The translations under genes were made by a program, and so were the position numbers. A model generated the notes under the pieces. That model was given only the letters and a program-made list of their open reading frames with translations. It made no database searches and was not told the origin of the DNA. A DNA stretch of 64,000 nt from Rahnella laticis (lineage in GTDB: Bacteria; Pseudomonadota; Gammaproteobacteria; Enterobacterales; Enterobacteriaceae): NCBI RefSeq assembly GCF_015644585.1, contig NZ_JADOBI010000013.1, positions 79,134 through 143,133 on the forward strand, given 5' to 3'. Positions 55,489 to 62,913 of the stretch are shown piece by piece; position 1 is the stretch's first letter, and each line of letters begins with the position of its first letter.

Positions 55489-56355
55489 TCAGAAAACGCG
55501 TGCGTAGCGAAAATTTAGCCTGAAATTTTCTTCAGCACCGTTTTCAACGCGCAGGTCCCTGCCCAGCTGTATCTGGAATTGATCACGAGGTGTGGCAAAT
55601 TTTGTTGCTGTGATACGGACGTTGGTGGTTTGTGACTGGTTATTTTGCTTATCACCGTCAATCGTGGTTTCTCCCCCCCAGGTCTGACCAAAACCCAGAC
55701 CCAACGCCAGTGTAGGGTCTGGCATATAGCGCCCCATAATCTGTGCTGCCCATGCATTATCCTGCTGAAGGCGAGATGTGCCGGGCCCATAATCGTTATT
55801 GTCACCGTACCAAATGGCATCACCGACCATATCCAGCGCCCACTTTTCAGTGAAATATTTCACCCAAGCCGCCTGCAGGTCGACCTTCCAGCGGTTCTCG
55901 CCCAGATTTAGTGAATCGTTATGGTCATAGCTGCCGCTGGGCACATAGAGATAAGGGGCGAAGCCAAAAATGTCCCCCCCTGCGTTGAGTTTGATTTTTA
56001 AAGGCACGGTAAGGATCAGATCACTGGTCCCACTGGCTGAGCCAAGAGAAGCCGCATCACCGCCGCCAGATATCCTCCCGAAGGGCAATAGAAACTGCGG
56101 ATCCAGCGTTGCTGTCTCAGAAATTTGTACGGTATGAAGCAGACGCAACATGCCAATATCAGAAGTCAGGTTATAATCAGAACTGACTTTTTCACCACGC
56201 GAGTGCGCTGAACCGGTTGAGGCATGCTGATAATAAAGCAGCCCCACTGTTGTACCGTCGGGAAATTGGCTATAATCGCCAGGTGCGACTTCAACGGCGA
56301 GGACTGGAGCAGACCCAATCAATATAAGAGGCAGGAAAAAGCGCAATGCGTGCAT
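55489..56355 (-). CDS. Outer-membrane channel/transporter (phenol degradation MetA-like)
   Basis: The 288-residue product has a signal peptide ending PVLA and alternating beta strands ending in NFRYARVF with terminal Phe. The pattern, including FAPYLYVPSGSYDHNDSLNLGENRWKVDLQ, fits the family of outer-membrane proteins in aromatic degradation clusters (PF13557 type). It would let hydrophobic aldoximes or nitriles cross the outer membrane. It lies between aldoxime dehydratase and amidase. Confidence 0.8.
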   Translation of the reverse strand: MHALRFFLPLILIGSAPVLAVEVAPGDYSQFPDGTTVGLLYYQHASTGSAHSRGEKVSSDYNLTSDIGMLRLLHTVQISETATLDPQFLLPFGRISGGGDAASLGSASGTSDLILTVPLKIKLNAGGDIFGFAPYLYVPSGSYDHNDSLNLGENRWKVDLQAAWVKYFTEKWALDMVGDAIWYGDNNDYGPGTSRLQQDNAWAAQIMGRYMPDPTLALGLGFGQTWGGETTIDGDKQNNQSQTTNVRITATKFATPRDQFQIQLGRDLRVENGAEENFRLNFRYARVF

Positions 56356-56402
56356 GGAGTAATCCCCGGAGAAAGTTGGATGATGAGTTATAGTCGTGTG
56401 GT

Positions 56403-57449
56403 TTAGCGCTGAGCATCACGTAGCATCCCGGTCATAGGATGGCAGTTGATGTACTCGAAGGTTTGAAAGCGAGCGTCTGAAACAGAAACCTCGTGGTAAA
56501 GTCGCAGTTTCTGCAAACCCGTCACCACCCGGAAAAATGTAGTGAAGATGCGAAGATGAGTGGGGTGTGATTCTGCCCAGCGCTCAAGCCGGTCAAGTGA
56601 ACGCCAGAAGCCAATATCGTAGGCAATATCCAGCAGATTTCCGTCGATATCTACGTTGCGAACGAACCGGTTGCTATAACAGCCGAGCATGTGACCTTCA
56701 TCCCGAAGAAAATCCATACCAGCCTGCAAAGGAGGAAGCATCTCTGTGAAGTAAAGCTGACGTTCATCTGCATCCGCTTCCATCCAATCCTGCCCTGAAC
56801 GGATTAGCGTAATGTTGTCATGCCCCTGCACTACAACTCTCCCGCCGGCATCAGGATCGCCAGAAATAATGCGCAGTTCTTCACCAGGCTGAAGCCAGTC
56901 ATTCTGGGAGGCCGGAATACGGTCACGTACGGAACCCCAGTAGCCATGTTCCTGGATCTCGCCGCTAATACTGCCCATTACTGCCCCGACACCCGGCAGG
57001 TCTTCTTTAAAGGCATACAGCGTTTCAAACTGTTCAGCCCGCGGGGCTATAATTTCACGGAAGTAAGCGACATCATCCAGCAGGCGTTCATCAGAAGACC
57101 ACCATTGCTCGATCTCCGGCTGACGGATCCAGCGGCAGTAAGCAGCCGGATCCCGCCAGTAACCCACTACGATAAAATTACCGTAGCCCTGATTGTCGGT
57201 ATGGAAAGAGATGTCATGATTGCCTGGCCCGTTACTCAGCTTGAAAGTCGACACCATGTGCTGCATTGCCCGGACAGCATCTTGACGATTTTCTTCTCGA
57301 AACTGCACGCCCAGATAGGCCATAACGACCTGTGTCAGATCATCCCCAGATCGACCAGCGAACATCGGGAACGGCGGCTGATAATCGTCATGTACCCGGC
57401 GTGAAAGCGAACGGGGGCATTGCAGGTGTTTATCAATGGCAGATTCCAT
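56403..57449 (-). CDS. oxd: Aldoxime dehydratase (heme enzyme)
   Basis: The 348-residue protein matches phenylacetaldoxime dehydratases. Family patterns are the GPGNHDISFHTDN region and a C-terminal AESHPTHLRIFTTFFRVVTGLQKLRLYHEVSV. The proximal heme ligand would be His298 and the catalytic distal His319, 21 residues apart as in the Rhodococcus enzyme (299 and 320). It turns aldoximes to nitriles with heme as Lewis acid. It is first in the operon and faces the AraC gene. Confidence 0.94.
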   Translation of the reverse strand: MESAIDKHLQCPRSLSRRVHDDYQPPFPMFAGRSGDDLTQVVMAYLGVQFREENRQDAVRAMQHMVSTFKLSNGPGNHDISFHTDNQGYGNFIVVGYWRDPAAYCRWIRQPEIEQWWSSDERLLDDVAYFREIIAPRAEQFETLYAFKEDLPGVGAVMGSISGEIQEHGYWGSVRDRIPASQNDWLQPGEELRIISGDPDAGGRVVVQGHDNITLIRSGQDWMEADADERQLYFTEMLPPLQAGMDFLRDEGHMLGCYSNRFVRNVDIDGNLLDIAYDIGFWRSLDRLERWAESHPTHLRIFTTFFRVVTGLQKLRLYHEVSVSDARFQTFEYINCHPMTGMLRDAQR

Positions 57450-57478
57450 AAAGACTCCTGGATAAATAGTTTCAGCGA

Positions 57479-57490
57479 TGGGTTAACCCA
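57479..57490. promoter_or_regulatory. Palindrome near the oxd start
   Basis: TGGGTTAACCCA is a perfect 12-base palindrome 30 bases ahead of the oxd start in the divergent control region. It could be an operator in the leader. Confidence 0.4.
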
Positions 57491-57602
57491 CCACTGATAC
57501 TAAGGAGAAATCAGCCGGAGACCTGTTTCAACCGGACAATCGTCTGGCTTGGAAGGACACGTGTGATATTTTTTGAGTCGTGTGACTGATGATGAAATAA
57601 AA

Positions 57603-57615
57603 CAGTGCGGCACTG
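57603..57615. promoter_or_regulatory. Palindrome in the oxd-araC control region
   Basis: CAGTGC-G-GCACTG is a perfect inverted repeat near the middle of the 299-base divergent region, a candidate binding site for the AraC-type regulator or another factor. Confidence 0.4.
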
Positions 57616-57748
57616 CCCGTTAATAGTGCGTTTCATTCCGTTTATCGTATCTAAAGATATCCATTATTTAGGAAATCTCTCGCAAAGCGCTCATGGCGCA
57701 AATATTGCTTTCAGTTTGAAATAATTCATTCTGATAAGAGGTGTTGCC

Positions 57749-58720
57749 GTGAACAGCCATTCCATTTCCCGGGAAATACGCTACTCCACCGAACATGTTT
57801 CAGCGCATCACCGTTTCGAGTATTGGAATGATGTTATTCTTCGTCACTGCATTCCTTCCGATGGTAAACCACTCGCTGACTGCGGGTTTGACGGTGAACT
57901 TAACGTGCGTGAAGTGGGTCTTGTAGATGTGTGTACTCTCACTTCAACACTTCACCATTGGGAGCGAAAATCACGACATCTGAGAACGGGACCGGACGAT
58001 GACTTGTGGCTCGGTTATATCCAGGGTGGCTACGGGCAGCTGGAACAGGGAGGACGAAAGGCCTGCCTGGCTTCAAATGATCTTGTTCTTTATGATGCGG
58101 CGCAGACCTTTCGCTTCAGCATTGGGGGTAAAAATAACCACCTGATAAGAATCCCCCGGCACCTGCTTGCAGGAAAAGTGCCTGCGAGTGATAGCCTGAC
58201 CGCAACAGTTCTTGATGATACCCGTCCGGGTATTGTTCCGCTGCGTGAGATGATTCACCAGGCAGCTCAAACACCTCTATTGGTAAGCAATCCGGATGTG
58301 GCCAGCCGCTTTTCACAAACGATGTTAGATCTACTTATGCTGAGCCTGGAGCTTCAGGATCAGAACACCGTGTCTGTAGAACGCGATTTATACGCAAGAA
58401 TGAGAAACTATATCAGTAGGAACCTTACTAATCTTGAACTCAGCGTGGAGAATATTGCTCTCGCTCATCATGTGTCAGTACGCACGGTGACAAGGACTTT
58501 TGCGCGTCACCAGAAAACACCAGCAGCGGTTATTTGGCAGGAACGGCTTCAGGCCAGCCGAGAAGCACTTGAAAATGGGCATGTTTGCAGCGTATCTGAG
58601 GCTGCACTTGACTACGGATTCTCTGATTTCTCACATTTCAGCCATGCATTCCGTAAAGCGTTTGGCGTTACACCAAGCTCTGTTATGAAACAGCAACGTC
58701 AGTTTTTTATTCAACCCTGA
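57749..58720 (+). CDS. AraC-family regulator of the aldoxime-nitrile operon
   Basis: The 323-residue protein has an AraC-binding-like N-terminal domain (RFEYWNDVILRHCIPSD, then DLWLGYIQGGYGQLEQGGR), the type found in FeaR and in regulators of nitrile genes, and a C-terminal double helix-turn-helix (LSVENIALAHHVSVRTVTRTF, then VSEAALDYGFSDFSHFSHAFRKAFGVTPS). It is divergent from oxd and probably activates the operon in response to an aldoxime, nitrile or amide. Confidence 0.92.
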   Translation: MNSHSISREIRYSTEHVSAHHRFEYWNDVILRHCIPSDGKPLADCGFDGELNVREVGLVDVCTLTSTLHHWERKSRHLRTGPDDDLWLGYIQGGYGQLEQGGRKACLASNDLVLYDAAQTFRFSIGGKNNHLIRIPRHLLAGKVPASDSLTATVLDDTRPGIVPLREMIHQAAQTPLLVSNPDVASRFSQTMLDLLMLSLELQDQNTVSVERDLYARMRNYISRNLTNLELSVENIALAHHVSVRTVTRTFARHQKTPAAVIWQERLQASREALENGHVCSVSEAALDYGFSDFSHFSHAFRKAFGVTPSSVMKQQRQFFIQP

Positions 58721-58867
58721 CGATAAAAATACTCGCAAGAAAATAATATTGTGAAATTGAATAAGCAGAAATTTCTGCCTCTTAATATTCGGTTTAATCA
58801 AGATTACTTCTCATAGTTCTGAACCAAGTCTAAAATTGTTGCTATGAAAAGCGCTACAATAATACTT

Positions 58868-58897
58868 AAAAGCCCCTCCGATACCAGGGGCTCTTTT
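58868..58897. terminator. Bidirectional intrinsic terminator
   Basis: AAAAGCCCCT and AGGGGCTCTTTT pair with a short loop, and T-runs lie on both sides. It probably ends the AraC transcript. Confidence 0.75.
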
Positions 58898-58993
58898 ATT
58901 AGTTACTAAACACCATGAGAACTTAATCTTATACTAAAATAAATTCAGGAGTATCACTCCTACCTAGTAACTAAATTTTGATATGATATTTTC

Positions 58994-59018
58994 GCCTGCT
59001 ATTGCAGGCTTTTTTTTC
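58994..59018 (+). terminator. Intrinsic terminator
   Basis: GCCTGC-TATT-GCAGGC followed by eight T. A second hairpin 100 bases after the first suggests a short transcript between them or a back-up. Confidence 0.75.
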
Positions 59019-59590
59019 TGTCTGTTGAAAATTTCAATTCTTCAGGATGTGAGCAAATATGCCATGCATTAATAAATAACCGATCCTTAGTGGTGTTTTT
59101 CATGCTTGAGGAGTCTTTATTAGCTATCACTCAATTGGTTGATAATTGACTGATAGCATATTGATTCCCTTTGGTTTTTACTCACTTTTTTCAATTTGGC
59201 AAAAACGATGATTAGATTCTCCCTGCTGATGGCGTACCCGCTACCACGCAGTCCAAGCACAACGTCCCCCAAAAATCATGCACATTTCAGCATACTCTTC
59301 AATCGACACCATTTAGTTTTCTAATGTGGTTACTTTCCAACACCTAAATATAGATAGTTGACCGTTCGGGAGGCAAGAAAAGACCCACTAGGAAAAATTC
59401 ACTATTCAATGAATACACATCTTGTAAGATTCATTACTCCCAGAAAAGACATTTAATCCCAGCCTAAGCAATTTGCAGGCATACCTCACCATACCTAAGC
59501 TATTGGTAATCAATAAAAATATCGATTTTTAACGATTGAGCCGTAAAAAAAGGTTTTACAGGAGTTTTTGCACAAAGACTTAAATTTATA

Positions 59591-59707
59591 TTGTGTGTTT
59601 TCATACAGTGCTTATAATTGCTTGCGTGATTATTTACCCTCATGTAGTCACATTTGGAAAACCCCTTGGTCGTATCATTAACCGCCTCTAACTTGAGGCG
59701 GATTTTT
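59591..59707 (+). ncRNA. Candidate small RNA (promoter and terminator only)
   Basis: A sigma-70-like promoter TTGTGT (59591-59596), 16 bases, TATAAT (59613-59618) is followed about 80 bases on by CCGCCTC-TAACTT-GAGGCGG and TTTTT, an intrinsic terminator. The span between has no reading frame worth naming. An RNA from about 59625 to 59707 is predicted. An ACCAAGGG segment downstream, ahead of a small hydrophobic frame, is complementary to its CCCTTGGT. Confidence 0.35.
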
Positions 59708-59807
59708 AATCTCAGTTCATCATAATTTCAACTACCAAGGGATTCGGGGCTTTGCCAAAGGATGTGATTTTCTGGGCATGGAGCGAACCTTCCTTTTTGA
59801 GAAAAAT

Positions 59808-59903
59808 ATGTTTCGTATCTGCTTACTTATTCTTTCACTTTTAGTTATTTGCTCGTCAATTTTTTGCATAGGTATGTATATGGCGTTGTTAAAAGGAGTG
59901 TAA
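59808..59903 (+). CDS. 31-residue hydrophobic peptide
   Basis: ATG to TAA gives a peptide that is one membrane helix (FRICLLILSLLVICSSIFCIGMYMALL) with a charged end. Size and composition are those of small membrane proteins and type I toxins. The ribosome site is weak (TTGAGAAAAAT). It lies 100 bases after a candidate small RNA on the same strand. It is too short to be sure. Confidence 0.3.
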   Translation: MFRICLLILSLLVICSSIFCIGMYMALLKGV

Positions 59904-60270
59904 TTTGATGGTTAATAGATGATCGGATTTTTTGTGGCTCCTAACCAGAAAAAATTGAATTTTGAAGGGGTTGAGAATTTTCGCATACCTGCGACGTACA
60001 CGTGGAAGATTTCCATTTCAGGAAGATCTCGATTACTCCAGATGAGCATATAGTCTGGCTTATGCTGCTGCAAGATAATACCCGGTATTGGGACATAACA
60101 GAACTACTGGGGCTGCTGGCAACCATAATATTATGTGGTAACACTACGGGTATCAAAGATGCAACTGATCTGCCACGAAATGACCTAAGTTTTCATTTAC
60201 TAGATATTATTTATCGCTAAATGAAGTTGGAAATAATGTTGATCTGGTCCTGAGACTAGAATCTGAGCAA
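59904..60270. other. Intergenic region with possible decayed frame
   Basis: A + strand frame from an ATG at 59919 reads MIGFFVAPNQKKLNFEGV and stops at about 60053; another frame continues from 60002 with VEDFHFRKISITPDEHIVWL. Together they may be a frameshifted gene, but I recognise neither part. Confidence 0.25.
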
Positions 60271-61185
60271 TTATGCTGTGGACCATTCGATTCTATTCTT
60301 CCCCCCACATTTCGCTTCATAAAGGGCGACGTCAACACGCTTGAGTAAGTTCTCAACAGTCTCGTCTTCTTTTTTGTGACCGGCTCCGATACTGACGGTG
60401 AACCGTATCTCCCCATGGATAACCAAGTCCCGCGTTCGGGATAATATTTTTTCCGCCACGACACTGGCGTCCTGTGTTGAGGGCAATTGCAAGATAACCG
60501 CAAACTCTTCGCCCCCGATTCTGGAGGCGGTGACATTGCCGTCATACAGGCTGCTCAGTAGTTCTCCGAATGCCCGAAGAACTTCATCATCGATGTCATG
60601 CCCGTATTTGTCATTGATGTTTTTAAAGAAGTCGATATCGATGATAAAAACATAAATATTTTTATTGTCTAATTCCAGAAGAATATTTCTGAAATAACGT
60701 CGGTTAGGCAGATGCGTCAATTCATCACGATAAGAATCTATACTGACATCGGCATATTTATCATTCACGTATTGCACGATAAAGTAGATGCCAATCGAAA
60801 CGCAGAGCATTCCTGCCAGTCTGGAAACATCCTCAATATAATATCCCACCCACAGAGGTTGATGGATAAACTCATCCATCACATCAAATGCTGCTGACAT
60901 TATCCAGATATAAAGGCCCAGGTTAATCCATCTTCGCAGGCTGGCTTTAACTGTCAAACGGTTAAAACTCCATAAGATAAAATTAAGTATCAACCACTGA
61001 ACGGTATCCACAACCCAGCCGGAGTTCTCCATCCAGGAATGTCCGATTTCTTTTTTCGGAAAGCTGAAAAGATTAATAACCATCACCAAAAGACACAACG
61101 CCAGTGAGAATATCATTGGCGTATACAGGGTTTTTCGTGATTCATTTTTAGTAAAAAGTCCGTCTTCATATTTCACGAATGGCAT
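60271..61185 (-). CDS. Membrane diguanylate cyclase (GGDEF), second copy
   Basis: The 304-residue protein has five to six membrane helices in the first 135 residues and a GGDEF domain: RDELTHLPNRRYF, IDIDFFKNINDKYGHDIDDEVLRAFGELL and the active site IGGEEF. Like the copy at 45.8 kb it has no RxxD inhibitory site (the position reads DGNV). It differs clearly from that copy in the sensor part. It is divergent from fecI with a Fur box between them, so iron may control it. Confidence 0.9.
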   Translation of the reverse strand: MPFVKYEDGLFTKNESRKTLYTPMIFSLALCLLVMVINLFSFPKKEIGHSWMENSGWVVDTVQWLILNFILWSFNRLTVKASLRRWINLGLYIWIMSAAFDVMDEFIHQPLWVGYYIEDVSRLAGMLCVSIGIYFIVQYVNDKYADVSIDSYRDELTHLPNRRYFRNILLELDNKNIYVFIIDIDFFKNINDKYGHDIDDEVLRAFGELLSSLYDGNVTASRIGGEEFAVILQLPSTQDASVVAEKILSRTRDLVIHGEIRFTVSIGAGHKKEDETVENLLKRVDVALYEAKCGGKNRIEWSTA

Positions 61186-61206
61186 ATGCCCCCCTGATAC
61201 ATATTG

Positions 61207-61225
61207 AAATGAAAATCATTCTCAT
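61207..61225. promoter_or_regulatory. Fur box
   Basis: AAATGAAAATCATTCTCAT matches the 19-base Fur consensus GATAATGATAATCATTATC in most positions. It lies between the divergent diguanylate cyclase gene and fecI, where iron-loaded Fur would repress transcription. Confidence 0.8.
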
Positions 61226-61282
61226 GTAAATTTATATGTCTATATATTTCATAATTTACGCATCGCTGGTGGTTAGAACGAA

Positions 61283-61810
61283 ATGTCATCTCCTTGTTTT
61301 GGTTCGGCTGAAAACATTGTGCTGATCTTCTCAGAACATCACAACTGGCTACAAAAAATACTCAGACGACGCCTTGGAAATGCCAGCGATGCCGCCGATC
61401 TCGCACAAGATGTTTTTCTACGGCTGCTGTTAAAACCGCGAAACTTTGACAGTCTGGCCGGCGCGCGTGCCTATCTTGGCGCTATGGCTCAGGGAATGTG
61501 TATTGATTTATGGCGTAGAAAAGAAATTGAACGCCTATGGCTTGAGACATTAAACGCTCAGCCAAAGCCTGTGGCAGTCTCGGCAGAACATTGCGCAGTC
61601 GTACTCGAAACCTTATTTCAGGTGGATACGATGCTACGTGCGCTGCCAGTTAAAGTCCGAACAGCATTCGTGATGTCGCAAATCCGCGGGCTGACTTACC
61701 CGGAGATTGCCGTCGAACTCTGCGTATCAGTGCGCATGGTGAAGAAGTATATGGCTCAAGCCATGCTGCACTGTCTGGTCTTAGAAGTTGAGCATTTCGG
61801 CGCGATATAG
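61283..61810 (+). CDS. fecI: FecI-like ECF sigma factor
   Basis: The 175-residue protein has sigma region 2 (DAADLAQDVFLRLL, LGAMAQGMCIDLWRRKEIER) and region 4 (LPVKVRTAFVMSQIRGLTYPEIAVELCVSVRMVKKYMAQAM), the FecI family layout. It would direct RNA polymerase to the downstream receptor gene when signalled by the FecR-like protein. FecR follows after 19 bases. A Fur box precedes it. Confidence 0.92.
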   Translation: MSSPCFGSAENIVLIFSEHHNWLQKILRRRLGNASDAADLAQDVFLRLLLKPRNFDSLAGARAYLGAMAQGMCIDLWRRKEIERLWLETLNAQPKPVAVSAEHCAVVLETLFQVDTMLRALPVKVRTAFVMSQIRGLTYPEIAVELCVSVRMVKKYMAQAMLHCLVLEVEHFGAI

Positions 61811-61829
61811 GTGAACTGAGCAAAGCAAC

Positions 61830-62810
61830 ATGACGAATAAACCCGGTTTTATCGCGCTTCAACAGGCTGCAAAATGGTACGCCGAGCTACAAGATATCCC
61901 CGCATCGCAAGCCAGCCCCAATGCATTCCAGCACTGGCTGAATGAAAATTCAGAGAACCGGCTTGCTTGGCAGTATGTGCTAAAAATTAGTCAGCGTTTT
62001 ACGCCACTGTGCGAGAGCGATGCCCGGAAAACAGCGGCCCTGACAGCATTAACTCATGCTCAACATAATGCCGGGCGCCGTCAGGTGCTGAAAATGGCAG
62101 CATGGATTTCGGTCGGTTCGCTGATCGGCTGGAGCACATGGCGTCATACCCCATTGCGTAATCAGGTACTGGCATGGCGTGCTGATTATCACAGCCCGCA
62201 CGGCGCAATCACGCAGTTCACGCTAAATGACGGTTCCCGCATCTGGCTCGATACTGACAGTGCGCTGAACGTCAACTATTCCACGAAACAGCGGGCGTTA
62301 CAGTTAATTAATGGCCGCGTCATGATTGAAACCGCAGCCGATCCCCAGCGTTCGCTGACGGTGACTACGGCTCAGGGAAAAATGCGCGCACTCGGCACAC
62401 GATTTAGCGTGCATATGCTCAACGAAGGCACGGTGCTGCACGTCTATCAGGGCGCAGTGGAAGTCTCACCGGCCGCCACCGCCGATAAGCTGATTATCAC
62501 AGCAGGTCATGGGGTGACTTTCCGGCAGGATGCGTTTGAACCTGTCACGGTGCTGAGCAAGCCTGAACCAGTATGGCCACGTGGACTTTTGCAGGCCGAA
62601 AATATTCCGCTAAGAGAATTCATCACACGCCTCTCTGCGTATAGAAACGGTTATCTGGGATGTGATCCCGCCGTAGAGGCGCTGGCCGTTACCGGTACGT
62701 TCCCGTTACATGACACTGATATGGCGCTGGAGATGCTGACCCACATACTCCCTGTACAAATTCACCGCCGTTTTTCGTGGTGGCTGACTGTTGCACCACG
62801 CGGCGGATAA
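61830..62810 (+). CDS. fecR: FecR-like transmembrane signal transducer
   Basis: The 326-residue protein has an N-terminal cytoplasmic DUF4880-type segment (AAKWYAELQDIPASQASPNAFQHWLNENSENRLAWQYV), one membrane helix (about residues 90-106, MAAWISVGSLIGWSTW) and a periplasmic FecR domain (GAITQFTLNDGSRIWLDTDSALNV, GTRFSVHML). The C-terminal part is like a secretin/TonB short N-terminal domain. It relays ligand binding at the receptor to the sigma factor. Confidence 0.92.
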   Translation: MTNKPGFIALQQAAKWYAELQDIPASQASPNAFQHWLNENSENRLAWQYVLKISQRFTPLCESDARKTAALTALTHAQHNAGRRQVLKMAAWISVGSLIGWSTWRHTPLRNQVLAWRADYHSPHGAITQFTLNDGSRIWLDTDSALNVNYSTKQRALQLINGRVMIETAADPQRSLTVTTAQGKMRALGTRFSVHMLNEGTVLHVYQGAVEVSPAATADKLIITAGHGVTFRQDAFEPVTVLSKPEPVWPRGLLQAENIPLREFITRLSAYRNGYLGCDPAVEALAVTGTFPLHDTDMALEMLTHILPVQIHRRFSWWLTVAPRGG

Positions 62811-62913
62811 ATGATCGCCAAAAATAAATTCACCTCGCCGGTTCCCCATTTCGTTTCCTCATCCGATTAACCCTGTGCAGCACTTCTACTTTTGGGAATT
62901 TTCAGGGGGATCT

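Larger units (their letters stand above)
58721..59612. other. Long intergenic region, terminators only
   Basis: About 890 AT-rich bases after the AraC gene. Two terminator hairpins are listed separately. No gene was recognised. Confidence 0.45.
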
